Shown: piece by piece, positions 8,551 to 15,748 of the stretch | Position numbering within the stretch: the stretch's first letter is position 1 | Layout: each line of letters begins with the position of its first letter | NCBI GenBank assembly: GCA_947468085.1 | Contig: CANIKY010000009.1 | Coordinates: forward strand, 1-46,795 | From: Paracoccaceae bacterium | GTDB taxonomy: Bacteria; Pseudomonadota; Alphaproteobacteria; Rhodobacterales; Rhodobacteraceae | Direction of reading: 5' to 3' | Length of the DNA: 46,795 nt | The notes under the pieces: generated by a model | What the model saw: only the letters and a program-made list of their open reading frames with translations | Database searches by the model: none | What the model was told of the DNA's origin: nothing | Made by a program: the position numbers and the translations under genes

Positions 8551-8640
8551 ACCCCCGTGGGATATTTGGGCACATATGAAAGGGGGGCGCGGCTGGAAAG
8601 CTGGGCCCCTTTGCATTGGGGGCATCGCCCAGAGGAAGAC

Positions 8641-10158
8641 ATGGCCACTATCCCGCACGAGGCCTTTGTATTGCCCGCAGCCGAGCGGGGCAGTTTGCAG
8701 CAGCGCATTCGGCAGATGGTGACGGAAGGTGTTTTATCGGGGCGGTTTCGGCCGGGGGGCAAGATGCCCTCGTCGCGCGGGCTAGCGGCGCATTTGCAAA
8801 TCTCGCGCCTGACGGTGACCTTGGCCTATGCCGAGCTGGTCGCGCAGGATTATTTGGCGGCGCGGGGGCGGTCGGGGTATTACATTTCTGACAACGCGCC
8901 TTTGGCCAGCGAATTGCCCGCGCAGGCCACTCGGGCCGAGGCGGCGGAATTTGGCCGCATCGCGGGGCGTTTCACCGGCGGGCGCGGGGTGGAGCGGCCG
9001 GAGGATTGGGAGCGGTATCCCTTTCCGTTCATCTACGGCCAGGCCGATGCCAGCCTGTTTGACCACCACAACTGGCGGCAATGCGCTTTGCGGGCGTTGG
9101 GGCGGCGCGATTTTGCCGCGATGACGGCGGATTATTACGAACGCGACGACCCTTTGCTGATCGAACACCTTCTGCGCCACATTCTGCCCCGCCGTGGCAT
9201 TGCCGCGCGAGAAGAGGAGGTTTTGTTGACCATGGGCGCGCAAAACGCCCTGTGGCTGGCGGCTGCGTGCCTTTTGGGCGCTGGACGGCGGGCGGTGATG
9301 GAAAATCCGGGCTATCCGGGCCTGCGTTCGGTTTTGGGAGTTTCGGGCGCGCAAGTGCTGGCGGTGGATGTGGATGCGGATGGCCTGCCGCCCGAGGCTA
9401 TTCCCAAAGGGGTGGACGTGGTCTTTACCACCGCCAGCCACCAATGCCCGACCAATGCCACCATGCCGGTTGAGCGCCGCCGCGCTTTGCTGGACGCCTC
9501 GGCCCGCGATGGGTTTGTCATTGTCGAGGATGATTATGAATTCGAGATGTCGTTTCTCAAACCCGTCTCGCCGGCGTTGAAGTCTTTGGACGGCGAGGGG
9601 CGGGTGGTTTATGCGGGGTCGTTTTCCAAATCGGTCTTTCCCGGCATGCGCCTTGGCTATCTGATCGGCCCGCCCGGCTTTATCCGCGAGGCGCGTGCTT
9701 TGCGCCTTATGACGCTGCGCCATCCGCCTGGCCATATCCAGCGTACCATGGCCTATTTCCTAAGCCTTGGGCATTATGACACGCTGATCAACCGCATGCG
9801 CGCGGCCTTTCGCAAGCGCCGTCAGGTGATGCAAGACGCCATTGACGCGCATGGATTGACCGTGGCGGGGCAGGGCGGCTTTGGTGGGTCAAGCTTTTGG
9901 ATGCAAGCGCCAATGGATACCGAAGAACTTGCCACACGCCTGCGCGCGCACGGCGTTTTGATTGAACCGGGCCGCCCCTTCTTTGACCCCGCGCGCGAAG
10001 ATCGCTGCCATTACCGTCTGGGCTATGGCTCGATCCCGCACACCCGCATTGCCGAGGGTATCGCCAAGATCGCCGCGGCTTTAGGCGCGCCGTCTGGTCC
10101 TATGCCGTCTGGCCTTATGCCGGTATCCTCACTGGACCTAAGCACACGCAAGCCCTAA
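8641..10158 (+). CDS. tauR: MocR-family transcriptional regulator of taurine utilisation
   Basis: A 505-residue GntR/MocR regulator. The N-terminal winged helix (about residues 10-75) shows LQQRIRQMVTEGVLSGRFRPGGKMPSSRGLA and the recognition-helix region ISRLTVTLAYAEL. A linker leads to a fold-type I aminotransferase-like domain with the PLP lysine in GSFSKSVFPGMRLGY (K330) and YGSIPHTR near the end. TauR of this kind activates tpa in response to taurine. The start at 8641 (AGAGGAAG just upstream) is preferred over a longer frame from 8557. The last 20 or so codons encode a low-complexity tail with repeated PSG-MP units that coincides with operator-like DNA repeats (10094-10141), so the tail is probably dictated by DNA binding rather than by protein function. 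Confidence 0.92.
   Translation: MATIPHEAFVLPAAERGSLQQRIRQMVTEGVLSGRFRPGGKMPSSRGLAAHLQISRLTVTLAYAELVAQDYLAARGRSGYYISDNAPLASELPAQATRAEAAEFGRIAGRFTGGRGVERPEDWERYPFPFIYGQADASLFDHHNWRQCALRALGRRDFAAMTADYYERDDPLLIEHLLRHILPRRGIAAREEEVLLTMGAQNALWLAAACLLGAGRRAVMENPGYPGLRSVLGVSGAQVLAVDVDADGLPPEAIPKGVDVVFTTASHQCPTNATMPVERRRALLDASARDGFVIVEDDYEFEMSFLKPVSPALKSLDGEGRVVYAGSFSKSVFPGMRLGYLIGPPGFIREARALRLMTLRHPPGHIQRTMAYFLSLGHYDTLINRMRAAFRKRRQVMQDAIDAHGLTVAGQGGFGGSSFWMQAPMDTEELATRLRAHGVLIEPGRPFFDPAREDRCHYRLGYGSIPHTRIAEGIAKIAAALGAPSGPMPSGLMPVSSLDLSTRKP
10094..10141 (+). promoter_or_regulatory. Second TauR-like operator, embedded in the 3' end of tauR and facing xsc
   Basis: Three direct half-sites lie in the final codons of tauR: CTGGTCCTAT (10094-10103), CTGGCCTTAT (10109-10118) and CTGGACCTAA (10132-10141). 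The last two start 23 bp apart, exactly the spacing of the pair before tpa, and the final half-site is identical to the tpa-proximal one. The array ends 53 bp before the xsc start. This predicts a TauR-activated promoter for xsc and downstream genes inside the tauR/xsc junction. The arrangement is directly visible; binding is inferred. Confidence 0.6.
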
Positions 10159-10194
10159 GGTTAGAACCGCCACATCGTCTTGAAGGAGCATCCC

Positions 10195-11970
10195 ATGCGC
10201 ATGACCACCGAAGAAGCCTTTGTCAAAACCCTGCAACTCCACGGCATCGAGCATGTGTTCGGGATCATCGGATCGGCCTTCATGCCGATTTCGGATATTT
10301 TCCCGAAAGCGGGCATCCATTTTTGGGACTGCGCGCATGAAGGATCGGGCGGCATGATGGCCGACGGCTTCACCCGCGCGTCTGGCCGCATGTGCATGAT
10401 GATCGCGCAAAACGGGCCGGGGATTACCAACTTCGTCACCGCCGTGAAGACCGCCTATTGGAACCACACGCCCTTGTTGCTGGTCACCCCGCAGGCCGCC
10501 AACAAAACCATCGGGCAGGGCGGCTTCCAAGAGGTTGAGCAGATGGCACTGTTCAAGGACATGGTGTGCTATCAAGAAGAGGTGCGTGATGCCTCTCGCA
10601 TGGCCGAGGTTTTGAACCGCGTGATCTTGAACGCCAAGCGCATGTCGGCCCCTGCGCAAATTAACGTGCCGCGCGATTATTTCACCCAAGTCATCGACAT
10701 TGACCTGCCCCGTATCGTGGAATTCGAACGCCCGACGGGCGGCGATCACGCCCTGTCGGAAGCCGCAGCGCTGCTGTCGTCAGCCAAGTTCCCCGTCATC
10801 CTGAACGGGGCTGGCGTGGTGCTGGCGGGGGGGATAGCAGCCTCGATGGCCCTGGCAGAGCGTTTGGATGCGCCGGTGTGCGTGGGCTATCAGCACAATG
10901 ACGCCTTCCCCGGCAGCCATCCGCTGTTTGCCGGCCCCTTGGGCTATAACGGCAACAAAGCGGGGATGCAGTTGATTGCCCAAGCCGATGTGGTGCTGGC
11001 CTTGGGCACGCGCCTGAACCCCTTCTCGACCCTGCCCGGATATGGGTTGGACTATTGGCCCAAAGACGCCAAAATCATTCAGGTCGACATCAACCCCGCC
11101 CGCATTGGCCTGACCAAGAAGGTCACGGTCGGGATCATCGGCGACGCCAAGGCCGTGGCCGAGGGTATTCTGGCGCGGCTGACCAAATCGGCAGGCGATG
11201 CGGGCCGTGCGGATCGTAAGGCGCTGATTGGGGCGACCAAAAGCCGTTGGGCGCAGGAACTGTCCTCGATGGACCACGAGCAAGACGATGTGGGCACCAC
11301 ATGGAACCAGCGCGCCCGTGACGCCAAGCCCGATTGGATGAGCCCGCGCATGGCATGGCGCGCCATTCAGGCGGCCTTGCCGAAAGAGGCGATCATCTCG
11401 TCCGATATCGGCAACAACTGCGCGATTGGCAATGCTTACCCGACCTTTGAAGCAGGGCGGAAGTATCTGGCTCCAGGCCTGTTTGGGCCTTGCGGCTATG
11501 GTTTGCCCTCGGTCGTGGGGGCCAAGATTGCCTGCCCTGACACGCCGGTCGTGGGCTTTTCGGGTGACGGGGCTTTTGGGATTGCGGTGACAGAACTGAC
11601 CGCCATTGGACGGGGCGAATGGCCTGCGGTGACGCAAGTTGTCTTTCGCAACTACCAATGGGGCGCTGAAAAGCGCAATTCGACGCTGTGGTATGATGAC
11701 AACTTTGTTGGCACGGAATTGGACGAGGGTGTCTCTTTTGCGGGCATCGCCAAGGCCTGCGGCTTGCAAGGTGTGGTGGCGCGCACGCAAGACGAGCTGA
11801 CCGCCGCCCTGCACAAGGCCATCGACGATCAGATGAACCACGGTAAAACCACCCTGATCGAGGCGATGATCAACCAAGAACTGGGCGAACCCTTCCGCCG
11901 CGATGCGATGAAAAAGCCGGTGGAAGTGGCCGGTATCTCTGCCGCTGATATGCGCCCGCAACGGGTGTAA
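10195..11970 (+). CDS. xsc: Sulfoacetaldehyde acetyltransferase
   Basis: A 591-residue thiamine-diphosphate enzyme that converts sulfoacetaldehyde and phosphate to acetyl phosphate and sulfite. The N-terminal domain starts TTEEAFVKTLQLHGIEHVFGIIGSAFMP. AHEGSGGMMADGFTRASG carries the catalytic-type glutamate region, and the ThDP/Mg motif begins at residue 457 (GDGAFGIAVTEL...FRN). FRNYQWGAEKRNSTLWYDDNFVGTELD is strongly characteristic of Xsc. The start at 10195 has AAGGAG 6 nt upstream; a TTG start at 10180 would swallow that site. Length matches the family. It follows tauR by 36 bp and precedes the FAD oxidoreductase by one base. This is the desulfonating step of taurine breakdown. Confidence 0.95.
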   Translation: MRMTTEEAFVKTLQLHGIEHVFGIIGSAFMPISDIFPKAGIHFWDCAHEGSGGMMADGFTRASGRMCMMIAQNGPGITNFVTAVKTAYWNHTPLLLVTPQAANKTIGQGGFQEVEQMALFKDMVCYQEEVRDASRMAEVLNRVILNAKRMSAPAQINVPRDYFTQVIDIDLPRIVEFERPTGGDHALSEAAALLSSAKFPVILNGAGVVLAGGIAASMALAERLDAPVCVGYQHNDAFPGSHPLFAGPLGYNGNKAGMQLIAQADVVLALGTRLNPFSTLPGYGLDYWPKDAKIIQVDINPARIGLTKKVTVGIIGDAKAVAEGILARLTKSAGDAGRADRKALIGATKSRWAQELSSMDHEQDDVGTTWNQRARDAKPDWMSPRMAWRAIQAALPKEAIISSDIGNNCAIGNAYPTFEAGRKYLAPGLFGPCGYGLPSVVGAKIACPDTPVVGFSGDGAFGIAVTELTAIGRGEWPAVTQVVFRNYQWGAEKRNSTLWYDDNFVGTELDEGVSFAGIAKACGLQGVVARTQDELTAALHKAIDDQMNHGKTTLIEAMINQELGEPFRRDAMKKPVEVAGISAADMRPQRV

Positions 11971-11971
11971 G

Positions 11972-13093
11972 ATGCGTTACGATCTGGCCATTGTGGGGGC
12001 GGGGATACTGGGGCTAGGCCATGCCTTGGCCGCCACCCGCAGGGGCCTGAAGGTTGTGGTCATAGACCGCGAGGCCGAGGCGATCGGCGCCTCGGTGCGC
12101 AACTTTGGCTTTGTCACGGTGACGGGCCAACAGCAGGGCGATTGCTACCGCCGCGCGATGCGCTCGCGCGATGTGTGGGAAGAGGTGGCGCCCAAGGCCG
12201 GTATTCCGGTGGAACATCAAGGTTTGCTGGTGGTGGCCCAGCGGCCTGAGGCGATGGCGTGTCTGGAGGCTTTTGTGCGCACCGAAATGGGGCAGGGCTG
12301 TCATCTGCTGACCGCAGAGCAAACCATGGCCCAGCACGGCGGCGTTTTGTCGGGCAAGCCCATCCAAGGCGCTTTGTGGTCCAGCCATGAACGGCGCGTG
12401 GAAAGCCGCTTTGCCATTCCCAAGCTGGCCGCTTGGACCCAAAGCCTTGGCGTGACCTTTTTGCGCAAGACCTTGGTCAAAGAGGTGCAGCAGGCGCGGG
12501 TGTTGACGACAGCGGGCGTGGTTGAGGCGACGCAGGTCGTTGTCTGCCCCGGCGATGATATGCTGACGCTTTACCCCGAGGTGATCGCCCGCCACCAGAT
12601 CACCCGCTGCCGTTTGCATATGATGAAGGTGATGCCTGCAAAGCCTATAAAGCTGCCCGGTTCGATCATGTCAGACCAAAGTATGGTGCGCTATCTGGGC
12701 TATGCCGAACTGCCCGAATCTGAACCGATCAAAGCCCGCCTGCGCGCCGAACAGCCGCGCACCTTGGCCGAGGGCATTCATTTGATCGTGGTGCAAGGCG
12801 CTGACGGCGGCCTGATCGTCGGCGACAGCCACCATTACGACTGGTCCCCCTCGCCCTTCCAACGGGCCGAGGTCGACGATCTGATCATGGACGAATTGCA
12901 CCAAGTGCTGAACGTGCCCGGCGCGCAGATCACCGAACGCTGGAACGGCACCTATGCGTCAGGGCCGCAAACCATGATGCGCGAGACGATTGACGATCAA
13001 ACCCGATTGGTGATTGTCACCAGCGGCACCGGGGCCAGCACCTCCTTCGCCATCGGCGAAGAAACCATTGCAGAGATTTACGGGAGAGCGTGA
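11972..13093 (+). CDS. FAD-dependent oxidoreductase (D-amino-acid-oxidase fold; phosphonate-associated type)
   Basis: A 373-residue DAO-superfamily flavoprotein. The dinucleotide-binding motif is VGAGILGLGHALAATRRG (residues 7-24), followed by VVVIDRE. C-terminal WNGTYASGP and VTSGTGASTSFAIGEE close the FAD and substrate sites. It resembles the family found beside phosphonatase genes (proposed HpnW / PbfD type), some members of which oxidise N-methyl-2-aminoethylphosphonate or 2-AEP to phosphonoacetaldehyde. It begins one base after xsc and overlaps the next gene, a phosphonatase homologue. Two readings are open. It may feed phosphonoacetaldehyde to the next enzyme. Or it may act on taurine or N-methyltaurine and feed sulfoacetaldehyde to Xsc. 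The family call is firm; the substrate is inference. Confidence 0.78.
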   Translation: MRYDLAIVGAGILGLGHALAATRRGLKVVVIDREAEAIGASVRNFGFVTVTGQQQGDCYRRAMRSRDVWEEVAPKAGIPVEHQGLLVVAQRPEAMACLEAFVRTEMGQGCHLLTAEQTMAQHGGVLSGKPIQGALWSSHERRVESRFAIPKLAAWTQSLGVTFLRKTLVKEVQQARVLTTAGVVEATQVVVCPGDDMLTLYPEVIARHQITRCRLHMMKVMPAKPIKLPGSIMSDQSMVRYLGYAELPESEPIKARLRAEQPRTLAEGIHLIVVQGADGGLIVGDSHHYDWSPSPFQRAEVDDLIMDELHQVLNVPGAQITERWNGTYASGPQTMMRETIDDQTRLVIVTSGTGASTSFAIGEETIAEIYGRA

Positions 13094-13890
13094 TGCTGAA
13101 AGCGGCGGTATTTGACTGGGCAGGCACGGTGATCGACCACGGCAGCCAAGCGCCGATGGGGGTTTTTGTCAAAACCTTCAAGCAGTTCGGCGTGGATATC
13201 ACCGTGGCCGAAGCGCGCGGCCCGATGGGCATGGCCAAGCGTGACCATATCAAAACCCTCATGGCCGTGCCCCGCATCGCGCAAGCTTGGCAAAAAGCAC
13301 AAGGTGCCGCCCCTGACGAGGCCGCGATTGACCGCGTTTACGAAATCTTTGTGCCGATGAATGTGGAGGCCGTCACCGATTACTGCACGATGATCGAAGG
13401 CGCAGTCCCCGCCATCAACCGGATGCGCGCGCGGGGGATGAAGATCGGTTCGACCACAGGGTATACACGATCAATCATGGCCAAGGTGCTGCCGCTTGCG
13501 GCGGCACAGGGCTATTCGCCTGACAATCTGGTCTGCGGCGGCGATCTGGCCGAAGCGCGGCCTTCGGCGATGATGATGTACCGCACCTTCCTTGATCTTG
13601 GGGTGTGGCCGGCCCATACGGTCGTCAAGGTCGATGACACGGGCGTGGGCATTGGCGAGGGGTTGAATGCAGGCTGCTGGACCGTAGGGGTGGCAGTTTC
13701 GGGCAATGCCTTTGGCCTGAACCCTGCCGAAACTGCGGCGCTGACGCCTGCCGAATTCGCCCAGATGCGCGCTGCGGCCTATGCCGATCTGCGCCGCACG
13801 GGGGCGCATTATGTGATTGATTCCGTGGCCGATATGGATGCGGTTTTGGATGACATCGAAGGGCGGCTGGCGCGCGGCGAGCGTCCGTGA
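13093..13890 (+). CDS. phnX: Phosphonoacetaldehyde hydrolase (phosphonatase)-like HAD protein
   Basis: A 265-residue HAD-superfamily enzyme matching phosphonatase. The nucleophile motif is AAVFDWAGTVIDHGS (D8). The phosphonatase-specific cap lysine that forms the Schiff base with the aldehyde is present in GPMGMAKRDHIKTL (K49), in the expected PMG..K context. IGSTTGYTRSIM and VKVDDTGVGIGEGLNAG give HAD motifs II and IV. It would hydrolyse phosphonoacetaldehyde to acetaldehyde and phosphate. ATG 13093 overlaps the oxidoreductase stop (TGATG), and the gene overlaps tauE by GTGA. A phosphonatase inside a taurine operon is unusual, and no phosphonate transporter or acetaldehyde dehydrogenase lies nearby. 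A sulfonate substrate cannot be excluded. Confidence 0.8.
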   Translation: MLKAAVFDWAGTVIDHGSQAPMGVFVKTFKQFGVDITVAEARGPMGMAKRDHIKTLMAVPRIAQAWQKAQGAAPDEAAIDRVYEIFVPMNVEAVTDYCTMIEGAVPAINRMRARGMKIGSTTGYTRSIMAKVLPLAAAQGYSPDNLVCGGDLAEARPSAMMMYRTFLDLGVWPAHTVVKVDDTGVGIGEGLNAGCWTVGVAVSGNAFGLNPAETAALTPAEFAQMRAAAYADLRRTGAHYVIDSVADMDAVLDDIEGRLARGERP

Positions 13891-14630
13891 TCCCGTTTGA
13901 TCTGTCGCCCATCGGTCTGGGATGGATGGCCATCACCATTTTGGTGGCAGGATTCGTGCGCGGTTATTCCGGCTTTGGCTTTTCGGCGCTGACGATTGCC
14001 TCCTCGGCCCTTGTCACCAACCCACTGCAGTTTGTGGCGGTGGTGGTGCTGTGGGAAACGGTGATGACCTTGCAGGCCCTGTCAGGCATCTGGAAGGATA
14101 TCGACTGGCGCAGGGTGGGCTTATTGCTGGTGGGGGCCATGGTGGGGATGCCGCTTGGCATCTGGGCGCTGACCTCGATTTCCGAAGATGCGGCACGGGG
14201 TGTGATTTCGGCCTATGTCTTGACGATGAGTCTGATTTTGCTGGCCGGCTGGAAGCTGCGCGGCAAGGTTGGCCCCTTGGCAAATCTGGGCGCGGGGCTG
14301 GCGTCGGGCCTGGCCAATGCGCCGGGGATGGGCGGGTTGCCGGTTGCGGCGTTCTTTGCTGCCCAAGCCATGTCGCCTGCGGTGTTTCGTGCGACTTTGG
14401 TGGCCTATTTCCCGCTGCTCGACCTGTATTCTACGCCGATTTATTGGTGGGGTGGCATGGTGACATGGGATACGCTGTGGATCGGGCTGATCGGCCTGCC
14501 GCTGGTGGTTTTGTCCAACTGGCTGGGAAGCCGCCATTTTCTGCGCACCGACCCGCAAGATTTCCGCCGCTTTGCCATTTTGCTTTTGGCAGGGCTGGCG
14601 GCCCTTGGCCTGCTGAAATCGGTGCTGTGA
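13887..14630 (+). CDS. TSUP-family exporter (TauE/SafE type)
   Basis: A 247-residue integral membrane protein of the sulfite exporter TauE/SafE family, with about eight hydrophobic segments. Family motifs are AGFVRGYSGFGFSAL in the first helices and the second-half repeat LASGLANAPGMGGLPVAAFF. It starts with GTG overlapping the stop of the phosphonatase gene (GTGA) and ends directly against the ackA start. In taurine loci such proteins are proposed to export sulfite or sulfate, or small organic acids. Here soeABC lies downstream, so it could carry excess sulfite, sulfate, or acetate from AckA. Family certain, substrate uncertain; the symbol is left blank for that reason. Confidence 0.85.
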   Translation: MIPFDLSPIGLGWMAITILVAGFVRGYSGFGFSALTIASSALVTNPLQFVAVVVLWETVMTLQALSGIWKDIDWRRVGLLLVGAMVGMPLGIWALTSISEDAARGVISAYVLTMSLILLAGWKLRGKVGPLANLGAGLASGLANAPGMGGLPVAAFFAAQAMSPAVFRATLVAYFPLLDLYSTPIYWWGGMVTWDTLWIGLIGLPLVVLSNWLGSRHFLRTDPQDFRRFAILLLAGLAALGLLKSVL

Positions 14631-15650
14631 ATGTTGCTGGTCGTCAATGCCGGATCGTCCTCGCTGAAACTGGCGGTGTTTGACGCAAGGTTGGCCCAAG
14701 TGGCGCAGGCGCGGGCAGAGCGGATCGGCACGGGGGGGGCTGCGACCCATCTAGACGCGTTGCAGCACGGGCTGGCCGATATGGCCCTGACCCCTGCCCA
14801 ATTGACGGGGGCCGCACACCGTGTGGTGCATGGCGGGCGGGGATTGACCAACACCTTGCGTGTGACACCTGCGGTTTTGGAGGGGATCCGCGCCTGCATC
14901 CCGCTTGCCCCGCTGCATAACCCCGCCAACCTGATGGCGATCGAGGCTTTGGCTCGCCTTGCCCCTGATCTGCCGCAATATGCCAGCTTTGACACGGGCT
15001 TTCACGCCACCAACCCTGATGAGGCGACCCGCTATGCCTTGCCCGATTCGGCCAGCGATCTGGGCCTGCGGCGCTATGGCTTTCACGGGATCAGCTACGC
15101 CAGTCTGGTGCGCAACCTGCGCGATGCGGGGGATTTGCCGCCCCGCGTGCTGGGGCTGCATCTGGGCAACGGGGCCTCGCTGTGCGCCATCTTGAACGGG
15201 CAATCGGTGGCCACAACAATGGGCTATTCCCCCGTCTCGGGCCTGACGATGGGCACGCGCAGTGGCGATATCGACGCCAACGCGGTGCTGAAACTGGCCG
15301 AGGTGCATGGGATAGAGGGCGCAGGGCAGATTTTGAACCGCGCCTCTGGCCTGCTTGGTTTGGGCGGTGTGGCGGACATGCGAGCCATTCATGCCGAGAC
15401 ATCGCCTGAGGCGCGCTTTGCGATTGGCCACTTTGTCTATTGGGTGATCCGCCATGCAGGTTCGATGATCGCGGCCATGGGCGGGGTGGACCTGTTGGCC
15501 TTCACCGGCGGCATTGGCGAGAATGACAATGTGGTGCGCGACCGCATCACCCAAGGGCTGGCATGGGCAGGGGCCCCGCGTGCTGTGGTCGTGCCTGCGC
15601 AAGAGGAAAAGCAAATCGCCCTTGATGCGATGGCCCTGAGGGTGGGGTGA
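14631..15650 (+). CDS. ackA: Acetate kinase (short form)
   Basis: A 339-residue acetate/propionate kinase that makes ATP and acetate from acetyl phosphate. All core motifs are present: VVNAGSSSLKL at the N-terminus, HRVVHGG, FDTGFH, YGFHGISY, LHLGNGASLCAI, MGTRSGDIDA and AFTGGIGEND near the C-terminus. It is clearly shorter than typical AckA (about 390-400 residues), with trimmed loops rather than a missing motif. It starts immediately after the tauE stop, so it is in the same operon as xsc, whose product is acetyl phosphate. No phosphotransacetylase gene lies in the window. This arrangement would conserve the Xsc product as ATP plus acetate rather than as acetyl-CoA. Confidence 0.9.
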   Translation: MLLVVNAGSSSLKLAVFDARLAQVAQARAERIGTGGAATHLDALQHGLADMALTPAQLTGAAHRVVHGGRGLTNTLRVTPAVLEGIRACIPLAPLHNPANLMAIEALARLAPDLPQYASFDTGFHATNPDEATRYALPDSASDLGLRRYGFHGISYASLVRNLRDAGDLPPRVLGLHLGNGASLCAILNGQSVATTMGYSPVSGLTMGTRSGDIDANAVLKLAEVHGIEGAGQILNRASGLLGLGGVADMRAIHAETSPEARFAIGHFVYWVIRHAGSMIAAMGGVDLLAFTGGIGENDNVVRDRITQGLAWAGAPRAVVVPAQEEKQIALDAMALRVG

Positions 15651-15699
15651 TGAAATTCCAATGTAGGGATGATTTTCGGGAAAACAGCCTAGCAAAGCG

Positions 15700-15711
15700 G
15701 CGAGTTCTCGC
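15700..15711. promoter_or_regulatory. Short perfect inverted repeat upstream of soeA
   Basis: GCGAG-TT-CTCGC lies in the 98-bp gap between ackA and soeA, 37 bp before the soeA start. It may be a protein-binding palindrome or a small RNA hairpin. No TauR-like CTGG half-site occurs in this gap, so soeABC may be read through from upstream or separately controlled. Weak evidence. Confidence 0.25.
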
Positions 15712-15748
15712 GATACCATTCCCAAAGTGCAGATCGTAAAGGACGGCC

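Noticed and set aside
10780-11961. Minus-strand open frame (393 codons) opposite xsc
   Set aside because: Shadow frame; the plus-strand Xsc reading is full-length with ThDP motifs.
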